DNA of 64,000 nucleotides from Arthrobacter hankyongi. GTDB taxonomy: Bacteria > Actinomycetota > Actinomycetes > Actinomycetales > Micrococcaceae. The first letter of the stretch is position 1, and every line of letters begins with the position of its first letter. The notes beneath the pieces were generated by a model that saw nothing but the letters and a program-made list of their open reading frames with translations, made no database searches and was not told where the DNA came from. Positions 16,996 to 26,217 of the stretch are shown in pieces. The DNA is taken from the NCBI RefSeq assembly GCF_022012395.1, contig NZ_JAKLTQ010000002.1:310001-374000 (forward strand), written 5' to 3'. The translations under genes were made by a program, and so were the position numbers.

Positions 16996-18045
16996 ATGGC
17001 ACAAGTCTTACCGGGCGGCCAAGCCTTCACCGGCAGCCCGGAGCCAGCACGCATTGCCCCCGCCGCGGCTGCCGGCGCCGTTGCCGCCACGCTGGCCGCG
17101 TCCACGGTGCTGTGGTTCCTGAACAGTCCCCGGCCGGCCACCTGGCTCATCCGGCGGCTGGGCAGCGCAGGCACCCGGCGGCTGGCGCAGGCCATGGCCA
17201 GGCACGTGCCCGACGGCGTCAGCGAGGTGCTGGACCTGCAGTACCTGGCCGACCATCAACTGACGTACCTGGACGTCTTTTTTCCGTCCGGAGTGCAGCA
17301 CCAGGCGCAGCGGCTGCCGACCATCGTCTGGGTGCACGGCGGCGCCTGGATCGCGGGCAGCAAGAGCGACGTCGCCAACTACCTGCGGGTCCTGGCCTCC
17401 TCCGGGTTCACCGTCGTCGGGGTCGGCTATTCGCTGGCCCACGAATACCGGTACCCGGAACCGGTCCGCCAGACGGCCGCGGCCCTGCAGTACCTGCAGG
17501 AGAATGCGGAGCGGCTGCATGTGGACCCGGACCGGTTCGTGCTGGCCGGGGATTCCGCCGGCGCGCAGATCGCCTCCCAACTGGCGCTGGTGGTCTCGGA
17601 CCCGGCCTACGCGGAGCGGCTGGGCATCGCCGCCCCCATTGCCCGGGACCGGCTGCGCGCCGCGCTGCTGTATTGCGGGGCGTACGACCTGTCGCTGATC
17701 AACGCCGCCGGTGCCGCCCGGCGCAGGTACGAGCATTCGGTGCTCTGGTCCTACACCGGGTTCCGGAACTACTCGGAACTGCCCTATATCGGGCTGGCCT
17801 CCGTGAGCCGGCATGTGGGCAGGGACTTTCCGCCGTCGTTCGTTGCCGCCGGCAACGCGGATCCGATGCTGGCGCACTCGGTCGGGTTCGCCGACGTTCT
17901 GGCCGCCGCCGGGGTGGAAACGGACACGTTCTTCCCCCGCAGCGAACGCGGCCTGCCGCATGAGTTCCAGTTCCATCTGGAAGAGGAAGCGGCCTGGACC
18001 GCGTTGACCCGCAGCATCGAGTTCCTGCGCCGCCACACCGACTGA
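16996..18045 (+). CDS. Alpha/beta-hydrolase (esterase/lipase, HSL-like)
   Basis: About 349 residues. Hydrophobic segment near the N terminus (AAAAGAVAATLAASTVLWFL), then the alpha/beta-hydrolase core: oxyanion motif IVWVHGGAWIAGS, nucleophile elbow LAGDSAGAQIA, Asp in AAGNADPML, and the catalytic His probably in RGLPHEFQF near the end. Such enzymes hydrolyse esters of short acyl chains or act on lipids; the substrate is unknown. The N-terminal hydrophobic stretch may anchor it in the membrane. The start is uncertain: ATG 16996 avoids translating repeat copy 2, but no strong ribosome binding site is present. Confidence 0.78.
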   Translation: MAQVLPGGQAFTGSPEPARIAPAAAAGAVAATLAASTVLWFLNSPRPATWLIRRLGSAGTRRLAQAMARHVPDGVSEVLDLQYLADHQLTYLDVFFPSGVQHQAQRLPTIVWVHGGAWIAGSKSDVANYLRVLASSGFTVVGVGYSLAHEYRYPEPVRQTAAALQYLQENAERLHVDPDRFVLAGDSAGAQIASQLALVVSDPAYAERLGIAAPIARDRLRAALLYCGAYDLSLINAAGAARRRYEHSVLWSYTGFRNYSELPYIGLASVSRHVGRDFPPSFVAAGNADPMLAHSVGFADVLAAAGVETDTFFPRSERGLPHEFQFHLEEEAAWTALTRSIEFLRRHTD

Positions 18046-18089
18046 GCCTGGCCGGGACGGGGACGCACGCCGCGGGCGCCAGGACGGCT

Positions 18090-19010
18090 TCAGGACCCGG
18101 CCTGAAGCTGGTTCCGGGCCAGCCGGGCCGCTGTTTCGGCCCGGATCGTGGCCGCTGCCGCAGCTTCGAACTGCTCTTCGGCCGCGGCCTCTTCCTGTTC
18201 GACGCCGGAGACCTCGCGTTCCAGCGCGGTGATCCGGCGCTTGAGCCCGGCAATCTGGTCTTCGAGTTCCCCGCGCCGGTCCGCCAGTTCGTCCAACCGG
18301 ACCTGGAGCCGCTGCTGTCGTTCTTCGGCCCGGCCCAGCCGCTCTTCCGCCCGGTCCAGCTCGGCCTCCGCCCGCCGGCGGCGCCGTGCGGCTTCATCTT
18401 TCCCGCGGGGCACCGTCTGCCCGGCAGCCTTGGCCGGGCGACGGATCGTCCCGGCCACCGTCGGCAGGCCCGGCCCCGGACCGGGGGAGGCGGGGGCGCC
18501 AGCGGCGCCGGGAACGGCGAGCCGGCCCGCCAGGTCGACCGGATCAATGCCATTGGACGAAAGCGAAGCAGTCAGCAGGCCACTGGCCGCCGCAGCCGCG
18601 GCCTGCGGATCGGCCATCGCGGCGTGCAGCGTTTGCTCCACCTCCGGGAGTACGGCCGCACCCACCGGGTGGCCCAGCTCCTGCGCCAAGGCACGGGCCT
18701 GCTCGGCCGCGGCGGCCAGCAGTCCGCGGCGCTGCCCGCCCAGCTGCTGCAGCCGCTGCGGATCCCGCTGTTCCTGTGCCTCGCTCAGCTCCCGGCCGAG
18801 CTGGACGACGGCATCGACCGTGTCCCGGCGGTGCAGCGCCAGCATGTTCACCAGCCAGGCCGCGGCCGAGGGCTTCGGCAGCGCCTTGAGCTGCCCGGCC
18901 AGCTCCTTGTTTCCCTCCTGCGCCGAGGCCTTGGCCTTGGCGTTGCGTGCCGCGGTGAACTCCCCGGGCAGCAACGAATACAGTTCCCGCGCCGCACCCT
19001 CCAGCTCCAT
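18090..19010 (-). CDS. Conserved coiled-coil protein of unknown function
   Basis: 306 residues. The first 160 are helical and include KELAGQLKALPKPSAAAWLVNMLA, a sequence recurrent in actinobacterial proteins of unknown role. A Pro/Gly-rich linker (about 170-190) follows, then a long charged coiled coil with heptad-like Glu/Arg/Leu (about 205-290: RAEAELDRAEERLGRAEERQ and onward). No signal peptide or membrane segment. It is likely a structural or DNA-associated cytoplasmic protein, but nothing more can be supported. Transcribed alone on the minus strand. Confidence 0.65.
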   Translation of the reverse strand: MELEGAARELYSLLPGEFTAARNAKAKASAQEGNKELAGQLKALPKPSAAAWLVNMLALHRRDTVDAVVQLGRELSEAQEQRDPQRLQQLGGQRRGLLAAAAEQARALAQELGHPVGAAVLPEVEQTLHAAMADPQAAAAAASGLLTASLSSNGIDPVDLAGRLAVPGAAGAPASPGPGPGLPTVAGTIRRPAKAAGQTVPRGKDEAARRRRRAEAELDRAEERLGRAEERQQRLQVRLDELADRRGELEDQIAGLKRRITALEREVSGVEQEEAAAEEQFEAAAAATIRAETAARLARNQLQAGS

Positions 19011-19064
19011 GCCATCAGCCTAGGACCATTGGCGCCGGCCCGTTCCGGAAGCTGCGGGTCAGGC

Positions 19065-19262
19065 CTATTTCCTGACAGATGTGGACGTTGCGGCCGTAAC
19101 CGTGGAGGTCTGCGGAGGACCACCCGGTACGTAGCCTCCGCGGACTTCTTGAAGGTGTGGCTGGCCTTGCCCTTGGACAGGCTGACAGTCTTGGTGCCGG
19201 ACCGCGGCCAGCCGTGCCGCGAATTCGGCGGGGGAGAAGAGCTCCCCGCTGCCACTATCCAC
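19065..19262 (-). pseudogene. Remnant of a secreted repeat-domain protein C-terminus
   Basis: Two overlapping minus frames together read as one protein end. One frame gives TKTVSLSKGKASHTFKKSAE followed by ATYRVV; the other resumes with QTSTVTAATSTSVRK and a TAG at 19065-19067. Joined, they resemble the final Ig-like beta-sandwich of surface or secreted actinobacterial proteins (KGKAxxTFKKxxxATYRV then TVTAATSTSV). A frameshift near 19125 and the lack of any upstream gene body mark it as a decayed fragment. The parent protein is not identified. Confidence 0.4.
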
Positions 19263-19362
19263 CGCGCCTCCTCATCCGCGTGGCACGCCACGCCCAGTTG
19301 CCGGCGGCTTGCCAACAACGTAGTGGCCGGTGCGCGCCGGGACAAGGGGCGCACCGGCGGCC

Positions 19363-22326
19363 TCACCGGCCGGAACCGGATCCGGCGGACGGCCCGGGAT
19401 CCAGCAGCTGGGCCAGATGCAGCCCCGGCCGGTCCGGTGCCAGCTGCCTGACCTGCAGGGAGCAGGAGAAGCCGTCGGTCAGCACGGCCGTGTCCTGGCC
19501 GGTCCGCCGCAGCGCCGGGGCCAGGGCGTGTCCGGCTACCTGCATGCTCACCGCGAAGTGCTCCCGCTCGAAGCCGAAGTTGCCGGCCACCCCGCAGCAG
19601 CCGGCGGCGTCCACCACTTCGGCGATGCCAACGGCGGCGAGCGCCTGCCGCTGGGTGCCGGCACCGAAGACGGAGTACTCGTGGCAGTGCGTCTGCAGCA
19701 CCACCCGGTCCGGCAGCGGCCGCGCCGGTGCCGGCTGCCAGCCCGCCTGGGCCAGCTGGCGGACATGGGCGGCGAAGCTGCGCACCCGGGCCGCCACCCG
19801 GCGGGCCTGGTCGGTGGGCACCAGCTCCGGCAGGTCTTTGCGCAGCGCCGCCGCGCAGCTGGGTTCGACGACGACGATCGGCCGCTCGGTGCCGTCGTCG
19901 AGCGCCGCTGCGGCCCGGCCCAGCAGCTTCCGCGCGGTGCCTAGCTGCCCGGTGGAGATCCAGGTCAGCCCGCAGCAGGCCTCCGCGGCGCATTCGGCGC
20001 GCTCGCCGGCGGCCGCCAGCACGCGGGCTGCGGCACCGGCCACCTCGGGCCGGAAGCCGCGGGTGAAGGTGTCCGCGAACAGCACGACGCCGTCCGGCGG
20101 CTGGGCGCCGCCCCGCCCGGCCGGCGGGATCCCGGCGGCCGCCAGTTCCCGGCGCCAGGCCCCGGCGGCGGCGAAGTGCGGCAGCGTGCGCCCGGGGCTG
20201 AGCCCGCCCAGGCCTGCGGCCGCCCTGCCCAGCGGCGTGCCCAGCATGGCATTGACCGCCGGCGCGGCGGCACCGGCGAGCTTCAGCCAGCGCGGCAGCC
20301 AGCCGAGCGAGTAGTGCGAAACCGGCCGCAGCCGGCCCCGGTAGTAATGGTCGAAGAATTCGGCCTTGTAGGTGGCCATGTCCACGCCGGTCGGGCAGTC
20401 GCTGGCGCAGGCCTTGCAGGACAGGCACAGGTCCAGCACTTCGCGGACCGCCTTGGATTTCCAGCCCGTAGCTTCCGTCGCGGCGCCGCGGACCATTTCC
20501 TGCAGGACCCGGGCGCGGCCGCGGGTGGAGTCCTTCTCGTCCCGGGTCGCGCGGTAGCTGGGGCACATGACGCCGCCGGCCGGGGCGCGGCAGCGGCCCA
20601 CACCGATGCAGCCCTGGACCGCGTGCACCCACGGGTCCACGGCGCTGCCGGCGGCGGGATCCTCCGTCCCGGCCCCCAGCGGGCGCAGGTCGAAGCTGGT
20701 GCGCCACTGCCGCGCCGGCACGCCGGCCAGCGCCAGTTGGGCGTCGATCGGGTCCGGGTCGGTGAGCAGGCCGGGGTTCAGGATCCCCGCCGGGTCCCAG
20801 AGCCGCCGGTACGCGGCGAACGCGGCCAGCAGTGTCGGCGAATACATCACCGGCAGCAGTTCCGAGCGGGCGCGTCCGTCCCCATGTTCGCCCGAGAGCG
20901 AGCCGCCGTGGCGGACCACCAGCTCGGCCGCCTCCTGCGAAAACGCCCGGAAGACGGTCCGGCCGGCCTCGCTGCGCAGGTCGTAGGTGATCCGGATGTG
21001 GACGCAGCCGGCGCCGAAGTGCCCGTACATCACGCCGGTTAGCCCGTGCCGGGCCAGCAGGCCGCGGAAGTCGTCCAGGTAGTCCGCCAGCTTTTCGGGC
21101 GCGACGGCGGCATCCTCCCAGCCGGGCCAGGACTCACCGCCGGTGGACAGCCGGGAGGACAGCCCGGCGCCGTCTTCGCGCACCCGCCAGAGCGATGCCC
21201 GTTCGGCCGGGTCCGGGACGGCGCGTCCATCCAGCAGGCGGCCGTTCTGCCGCAGCCGGGCCAGCAGCCGCTGCGCCTTGGCGGCCACCGCGGCCGGCTC
21301 GTCGCCGTCCAGCTCCACGTATAGCCAGGCCCGGCCGCCGGGCAGGCCGCGGACGGCATCCGGACCCCGGCGGAAGCGCATCGTGTCCGCGATCGCCTCG
21401 TCGCTGCCTTCCACGGCGGCGGGGGAGAAGGCCAGGATGTCCGGAATATCCCGGGCCGCCTGCACCACATCCGCATAGCCCAGGCAGACCAGCAGGGCGT
21501 TGGCCGGTTTCGGCACGATCTTCATCCGGGCGCCGACCACCACGGCGCAGGTGCCCTCGGAGCCCACCAGCGAGCGGGCCACGTCGAAGCCCCGCTCGGG
21601 CAGCAGGTGGCCCAGCTGGTAGCCGGAGACCTGGCGCTGGATCCGGCCCAGCTCGGTGCGGAACGCCGCCAGGTGCTGCCGGGCCAGGTCCTGCAGCCCC
21701 GCGGTGAGCCCGGCGGCCCGGGCGGCCGAGACGGCATCCGCCGGGTCCGTGGCGCGCAGCTGCCCGGCGGACGCGGTGAGCCGGGCGCCGTCGGAGGTGA
21801 CGACGTCGAGCTCCAGCACGTGGTCCGAGGTCCGTCCGTAGCGCACCGAATGGTTGCCGCAGGCGTCGTTGCCCACCGCGCCGCCGACCGTGGCCCGGCT
21901 GCGCGAGGACGGGTCCGGGGCGAAGCTGGCCCGGCCCCCGGTGGCCCGCTCCACCTCCCGGGTGAGTTCCGCCAGCACCGCGCCCGGTTCCACGGACACC
22001 GTGCCGGCGGCCTCGTCGATGCGGTGGATCCGGTTCAGGTGCCGGGAGAAGTCCAGCACCACGCCCGGGCCTACCGCATTGCCGGCTATCGAGGTGCCGC
22101 CGCCCCGGCTGACCAGCGGCGTGCCGGAGTCCCGGCAGGCGGCAACGGCGGCCACGACGTCGTCGATGCTGCGCGGGAACACCACCGCCAGCGGCGGCAC
22201 CCGGTAGTTGGAGGCATCGTAGGAGTATTCGGCGAGTCGGCGGGGCGAGTCATCGGCGGCCAGCCCTGCCGCGGCGAGGCGGGCCAGCACCGGTGGCCGG
22301 ACGTTGGCGGAGCGCGGGCTGGTCAT
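19363..22326 (-). CDS. FAD-linked oxidase fused to Fe-S subunit (D-2-hydroxyacid dehydrogenase type)
   Basis: 987 residues joining two modules. The N-terminal half is an FAD_binding_4 domain (VSRGGGTSIAGNAVGPG near residue 77; TVGGAVGNDACGNHS) and the GlcD/Dld-type cap. The C-terminal half has an iron-sulfur segment (CRAPAGGVMCPSYR near 580; CLSCKACASDCP near 635, a CxxCxxCxxxCP motif) and two CCG domains (CCGLTW near 784; CCGVAGNFGFE near 909). Fused proteins of this type oxidise D-lactate, 2-hydroxyglutarate or glycolate and pass electrons to the respiratory chain. ATG 22326 is chosen because a longer frame would run into the divergent hydroxyacid dehydrogenase gene. Confidence 0.85.
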   Translation of the reverse strand: MTSPRSANVRPPVLARLAAAGLAADDSPRRLAEYSYDASNYRVPPLAVVFPRSIDDVVAAVAACRDSGTPLVSRGGGTSIAGNAVGPGVVLDFSRHLNRIHRIDEAAGTVSVEPGAVLAELTREVERATGGRASFAPDPSSRSRATVGGAVGNDACGNHSVRYGRTSDHVLELDVVTSDGARLTASAGQLRATDPADAVSAARAAGLTAGLQDLARQHLAAFRTELGRIQRQVSGYQLGHLLPERGFDVARSLVGSEGTCAVVVGARMKIVPKPANALLVCLGYADVVQAARDIPDILAFSPAAVEGSDEAIADTMRFRRGPDAVRGLPGGRAWLYVELDGDEPAAVAAKAQRLLARLRQNGRLLDGRAVPDPAERASLWRVREDGAGLSSRLSTGGESWPGWEDAAVAPEKLADYLDDFRGLLARHGLTGVMYGHFGAGCVHIRITYDLRSEAGRTVFRAFSQEAAELVVRHGGSLSGEHGDGRARSELLPVMYSPTLLAAFAAYRRLWDPAGILNPGLLTDPDPIDAQLALAGVPARQWRTSFDLRPLGAGTEDPAAGSAVDPWVHAVQGCIGVGRCRAPAGGVMCPSYRATRDEKDSTRGRARVLQEMVRGAATEATGWKSKAVREVLDLCLSCKACASDCPTGVDMATYKAEFFDHYYRGRLRPVSHYSLGWLPRWLKLAGAAAPAVNAMLGTPLGRAAAGLGGLSPGRTLPHFAAAGAWRRELAAAGIPPAGRGGAQPPDGVVLFADTFTRGFRPEVAGAAARVLAAAGERAECAAEACCGLTWISTGQLGTARKLLGRAAAALDDGTERPIVVVEPSCAAALRKDLPELVPTDQARRVAARVRSFAAHVRQLAQAGWQPAPARPLPDRVVLQTHCHEYSVFGAGTQRQALAAVGIAEVVDAAGCCGVAGNFGFEREHFAVSMQVAGHALAPALRRTGQDTAVLTDGFSCSLQVRQLAPDRPGLHLAQLLDPGPSAGSGSGR

Positions 22327-22391
22327 GACCACTATCGTGCGGCCGGATCCGGCCGGCGGCAAGCTTCCCGGGGCGCGCGTACCGTGGTGGG

Positions 22392-23381
22392 GTGAGAGCT
22401 GCCGCACCGCCCCGCCGTCCCCGCGTCGTGATCCTTGCCGCCGGGGGACAGGAGCCGCCCCGGAACCTGGCCGAGCTTCGGGCGCGTGCCGACGTGGTCC
22501 TCGCCGACGCGGCCGGCCTGCCGGCCGTCCTGCCCGGGGCCGACGTGCTGTTCCTCTGGGACTTCTTCTCCCCGGCCCTGCGCGCGGCCTGGCCGCAGGC
22601 GGGCGCCTTGCGCTGGGTCCACGTGGCCGCGGCCGGCGTGGATGCGGTGCTGTTCGAGGAACTGCGCGGCTCGCCGGTGGTCCTCACCAATGCGCACGGG
22701 GTCTTCGACGCGCCCATCGCCGAATTCGTGCTGGCCTCGATCCTGGCGCACGACAAGCAGCTGCACCTGAGCAAGAGCCTGCAGCGGCAGGGGCAGTGGC
22801 GGCACCGCGAGCCCACCCGGACCGCCGGCTCGCGCGCGCTCGTGGTCGGCACCGGCGGCATCGGGCGGGCCACCGCCCGGCTGCTGCGCGCCGTCGGGCT
22901 GCAGGTCCGCGGCGCCGGCCGCACCGCCCGCGGGCAGGACCAGGATTTCGGCACCGTGGTGCCCAGCGCCGAGCTGGCGGCGCACGCCGGCTGGGCGGAC
23001 CATTTGGTGCTGGCCGCGCCGCTGACCGCCCAGACGCACCATCTGGTCGACGCCCGCGTGCTGGCGGCCATGCAGCCGGCCGCGCACCTGGTCAATGTCG
23101 GCCGCGGGGCCTTGCTGGACGAGGCGGCGCTGCTGGAGGCGCTGCGGAGCGGCCGGATCGCCGCCGCTTCGCTGGACGTGTTCGAGCAGGAGCCGCTGCC
23201 GGCCGGGCACCCGTTCTGGCAGCTGGAGAACGTGCACGTCTCCGCGCACCTGTCCGGGGACGTGGCCGGCTGGCGCGACGCGCTGGCGGACCAGTTCCGG
23301 GCCAACCTGGACCGCTACGTCGCCGGTGCGCCGCTGGCCAACGTGGTGGACAAGGCCCTCGGCTACCTCCCCTCCTCCTGA
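22392..23381 (+). CDS. D-isomer-specific 2-hydroxyacid dehydrogenase
   Basis: 329 residues. The NAD Rossmann motif (ALVVGTGGIGRATARLLRAVG) starts near residue 153; catalytic Arg in NVGRGALLD, Glu in FEQEPLPAGHPFW, and His in VSAHLSGD complete the Arg-Glu-His set of the family. It reduces a 2-oxo acid or oxidises a D-2-hydroxy acid; specificity unknown. GTG 22392 is 65 bp from the divergent FAD/Fe-S oxidase start, so the two may share control and interconvert the same hydroxyacid (inference). The segment AHGVFDAPIAEF is the usual substrate loop. Confidence 0.85.
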   Translation: MRAAAPPRRPRVVILAAGGQEPPRNLAELRARADVVLADAAGLPAVLPGADVLFLWDFFSPALRAAWPQAGALRWVHVAAAGVDAVLFEELRGSPVVLTNAHGVFDAPIAEFVLASILAHDKQLHLSKSLQRQGQWRHREPTRTAGSRALVVGTGGIGRATARLLRAVGLQVRGAGRTARGQDQDFGTVVPSAELAAHAGWADHLVLAAPLTAQTHHLVDARVLAAMQPAAHLVNVGRGALLDEAALLEALRSGRIAAASLDVFEQEPLPAGHPFWQLENVHVSAHLSGDVAGWRDALADQFRANLDRYVAGAPLANVVDKALGYLPSS

Positions 23382-23505
23382 CAAATGGCTCGGTCTTTGG
23401 TCCGGGCCGGCGGCGCCGGAGCCGATGACCTGTAACGGTGCGGGCCTACCGTGAAGTGTCAGTGCCGCTCCAGTGGCGGACGTATTCTACGGACGGATCT
23501 GCATC

Positions 23506-24621
23506 ATGGGATGGAAATTTTCCGACCTGACCACCCTGGCCGGCACGCCGCAGGCGACCTTCGGGCCGGCGGCCTATCTCTTCGCCCAGTTCACCCGCCA
23601 TGCCATTTTCCACGGCTTCACTGCGACGCAGGGATCCACCGGCCACCTCTACGAGCTTTACTGGACCCCGGGCAACAACGAATGGCGTTACGAGGACCTG
23701 ACCGACGACGCCGGCGCCCCGCTCGCCACCGGCCAGCCGTCCGCCTACATATTTCCCAACCAGGGCAACCAGCATGTGCTGTACCAGGGCCAGCAGGCAG
23801 GCGGCGGCGACGACGGCCGCGTCCACGAAATCTGGTGGGACGAAGACGGCCAGCACCACCACGACCTCACCGCAGCCACCGGGGCGCCCCCGGCCAACGG
23901 AACCGCCGAGGGGTACATCTTCTACGCGCAGAACACCCAGCACGCCGTCTACCAGGGCCGGGACGGCCATATCCATGAGCTGTGGTGGCAGAACGGCACC
24001 TGGCACCACGGCGACCTGTCCGCCGCGACCGGGGCACCGCGGGCCGGCAGTGCCCCGGGGGCCTACATGTTTGACGCCCAAGGCACCCAGCATGTCGACT
24101 ACCACGGCACGGACGGCCGCCTCCACGAACTGTGGTGGGACGCCACCGGCTGGCACCACAATGACCTCTCCGCTGCGGCCCAGGCACCGCCGGCCAGCGA
24201 CCAGCCGTCAGGCTACGTGTTCCGCGGACAGGGCACCCAGCACGTGGACTACCGCGGCACCGACGGCCACATCCACGAACTCTGGTGGGACGCCAACGGC
24301 TGGCACCATTCCAGTCTGTCCGCCGTTACCGGTGCCCCCAAGGCCGCCCCGGGCAGCCGTCCGTCCGGCTACGCCTTCGAGGCGCAGACACTGCAGCCGG
24401 ATCCGACCCAGCACGTGGTCTACCTGGGCGTGGACAGCCGGATCCACGAGCTCTGGTGGAATTCCACCGGCTGGCACCACCACGACCTCACCACCGCTGC
24501 CCATGCACCGCTGGCGATCAGCAGCCCGGCGGGTTTCGTCGAGGTGGACGATGCCACCCAGCACGTCTACTACAACTCCTCGGACCACCACATCATCGAG
24601 CTCTCATGGAAGGCGCCGTAA
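23506..24621 (+). CDS. Seven-bladed beta-propeller protein, lectin-like
   Basis: 371 residues made of seven ~48-residue repeats. Each repeat carries QHVxYxGxDGxIHELWW, then GWHHxDLT/S, then AxxAPxA. Counting blades: seven (I/L)(H/Y)EL(W/Y)W-type strands and seven WxxxDL(T/S) strands, with the first DLT strand at the N terminus and the last EL strand at the C terminus, so the ring closes by exchange. The repeat resembles PLL/AAL-type fucose-binding propellers, but sugar binding is not shown. No signal peptide. ATG 23506 has GGACGGA eight bases upstream; a GTG at 23473 lacks one. Confidence 0.75.
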   Translation: MGWKFSDLTTLAGTPQATFGPAAYLFAQFTRHAIFHGFTATQGSTGHLYELYWTPGNNEWRYEDLTDDAGAPLATGQPSAYIFPNQGNQHVLYQGQQAGGGDDGRVHEIWWDEDGQHHHDLTAATGAPPANGTAEGYIFYAQNTQHAVYQGRDGHIHELWWQNGTWHHGDLSAATGAPRAGSAPGAYMFDAQGTQHVDYHGTDGRLHELWWDATGWHHNDLSAAAQAPPASDQPSGYVFRGQGTQHVDYRGTDGHIHELWWDANGWHHSSLSAVTGAPKAAPGSRPSGYAFEAQTLQPDPTQHVVYLGVDSRIHELWWNSTGWHHHDLTTAAHAPLAISSPAGFVEVDDATQHVYYNSSDHHIIELSWKAP

Positions 24622-24688
24622 AACCTGCCGGTGTTAACCCGGCCATTTTGCCGGTGTGAGCGGCGTCCGCCGTTCGTAGCCTTTGGAC

Positions 24689-25180
24689 ATGGAAACTTTG
24701 ACCCCAACCTTCATCAGCAACTACCTGGTCGGCGGGGCGGTCAACTCCCTGCCCATGCTGGCCGCCGCCTTCCTGTTGTCGCGCTTCGTCCGGGACGCCT
24801 GGGGCCGGTTCGTCCTGGCCTTCTTCCTGTGCGTGGCCGGCGCCATGTACCTCGTCTTCGCCGCCGGGGCGCAGGCCGGTACCGGCTGGATGCTGCTCGA
24901 GCTGGCCCAGGTCCTGGTCCTGGGCGTTCTGGCGGTGCTGGGCATGCGCCGGTCCCCGTACTGGCTGGCCGCCGGGTGGGCGCTGCACCCCTTCTGGGAT
25001 ATTCCGCTGCACCTGTTCGGTCCCGGACAGGAATTCGCCCCGGCCGCCTATGCCATCTCCTGCCTGACCTGGGACTGGGTCGTGGCCCTCTACATCGTGG
25101 TGGCCTACCGGCCCGGCGGGCAGAGCCGGTTCGGCTTCCGCCAGGGAGCGCCCAAGGCCAAGGCCGAAGCCGCGGCCTGA
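24689..25180 (+). CDS. Small integral membrane protein of unknown function (DUF6010-like)
   Basis: 163 residues with four to five hydrophobic helices (about 12-32, 40-60, 65-85, 95-110, 122-140) and a basic Lys/Ala tail. The segment GWALHPFWDIPLHLF, with His, Asp and His in the membrane region, recalls the DUF6010 family; this recall is tentative. No function is known. The ATG at 24689 is preferred over an in-frame TTG at 24683; no strong ribosome binding site precedes either. It is convergent with the adenine deaminase gene across a 16-bp-stem terminator. Confidence 0.6.
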   Translation: METLTPTFISNYLVGGAVNSLPMLAAAFLLSRFVRDAWGRFVLAFFLCVAGAMYLVFAAGAQAGTGWMLLELAQVLVLGVLAVLGMRRSPYWLAAGWALHPFWDIPLHLFGPGQEFAPAAYAISCLTWDWVVALYIVVAYRPGGQSRFGFRQGAPKAKAEAAA

Positions 25181-25183
25181 GCC

Positions 25184-25220
25184 GGCCGGCGACGGCGGCA
25201 CCGGGCCGCCGTCGCCGGCC
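25184..25220. terminator. Bidirectional hairpin terminator
   Basis: 16-bp perfect stem (25184-25199 with 25205-25220) around a five-base loop, filling the gap between two convergent stop codons. It contains GACGGCGG and CCGCCGTC. Confidence 0.8.
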
Positions 25221-25221
25221 G

Positions 25222-26217
25222 TCAGCCTTGGGCCAGCCGCCAATCCTCGATCTCGCCCAGCAGCGCCTCGCGGCGCTGCTGGGCGACGAAGGCCGAGCGC
25301 ACCGAGTTGGCCGCGAGCGTGGCCAGCTCGTCCGCCGACAGCCCGAAGGTCTCGCGCAGCTGGCCGAAGTTGTCGTCCACATAGCCGCCGAAGTAGGCGG
25401 GATCGTCCGAGTTCACGCAGACATTCAGTCCCCGCGCCAGCATGGCCGGCAGCGGATGGTCCTTCAGCGTATCGACCGCGCGCAGCCGGACATTGGACAG
25501 CGGGCAGACCGTCAGCGGCACCTGCTCCGCGGCCAGCCGCTCGACCAGCGCATCGTCCTCCAGGCAGCGGATGCCGTGGTCGATCCGCTCGACCCCCAGC
25601 AGGTCCAGCGCTTCCCACACGTATTCCGGCGGACCTTCCTCGCCGGCATGGGCGATGCGCCGGAGCCCCGCGGCGCGGGCCCGCTCGTACACCGCCACGA
25701 AGCCGCTGGGCGGATGGCCGACCTCGGCCGAATCCAGCCCGATGCCGATGATCGGCGCGTCCATGGCCAGCAGCTCCTCCAGCACCTGCAGCGCCTCGCC
25801 GGCCGGGCGGTCGCGCAGGAAGGCGGCAATCAGCCCCGTGCTGACCCCGAACTCGGCCTCGCTGCCGGCCAGGGCCGAGGCGACGCCATTGACGCAGGTC
25901 TCCAGCGCGACGCCGCGGACCAGATGGGCCTGCGGGTCCATCATGATCTCCGCGTGCCGCACCCCGGCGGCCGCCGCACGCCGCAGGTAGGCCCGGGTTA
26001 TGTCCGCGAAATCCGCTTCCGTGCGCAGCACGTCCATGTTGCTGTAGTAGAGGTCCAGGAAGGACTGCAGGTCGGTGAACTCGTAGCGGTCCCTGAGATC
26101 GGCCAGGTCCGCGTAGGGCAGGGCGATGCCGTTGCGTTCCGCGAGTTCGAAAATCAGCTCGGGCTCGAGCGTGCCTTCGATGTGCAGGTGGAGTTCGGCG
26201 CTGGGAAGCTGGAGCAT
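25222..26217 (-). CDS. Adenine/adenosine deaminase family hydrolase, probably adenine deaminase
   Basis: 331 residues. Metal site HLHIEGTLEPE at the start, HAGEEGPPEYV with the metal His and catalytic Glu, IDHGIRCLEDD, CPLSNVRL and NSDDPAYFGGYV with the metal Asp. The HxEGTLEPE and DDPAYFGGY forms are those of the adenine deaminases (Aah1/ADE type) rather than adenosine deaminases (HLDGxxR), so hydrolysis of adenine to hypoxanthine and ammonia is the likely reaction. A role in purine salvage follows from the family. Single gene, closed by the hairpin at 25184. Confidence 0.85.
   Translation of the reverse strand: MLQLPSAELHLHIEGTLEPELIFELAERNGIALPYADLADLRDRYEFTDLQSFLDLYYSNMDVLRTEADFADITRAYLRRAAAAGVRHAEIMMDPQAHLVRGVALETCVNGVASALAGSEAEFGVSTGLIAAFLRDRPAGEALQVLEELLAMDAPIIGIGLDSAEVGHPPSGFVAVYERARAAGLRRIAHAGEEGPPEYVWEALDLLGVERIDHGIRCLEDDALVERLAAEQVPLTVCPLSNVRLRAVDTLKDHPLPAMLARGLNVCVNSDDPAYFGGYVDDNFGQLRETFGLSADELATLAANSVRSAFVAQQRREALLGEIEDWRLAQG

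Noticed and set aside
23820-24600. DNA-level tandem repeat in the propeller gene
   Set aside because: The periodicity is explained by the protein's blade repeats; the copies differ at many bases, so it is not a satellite or CRISPR-like array.
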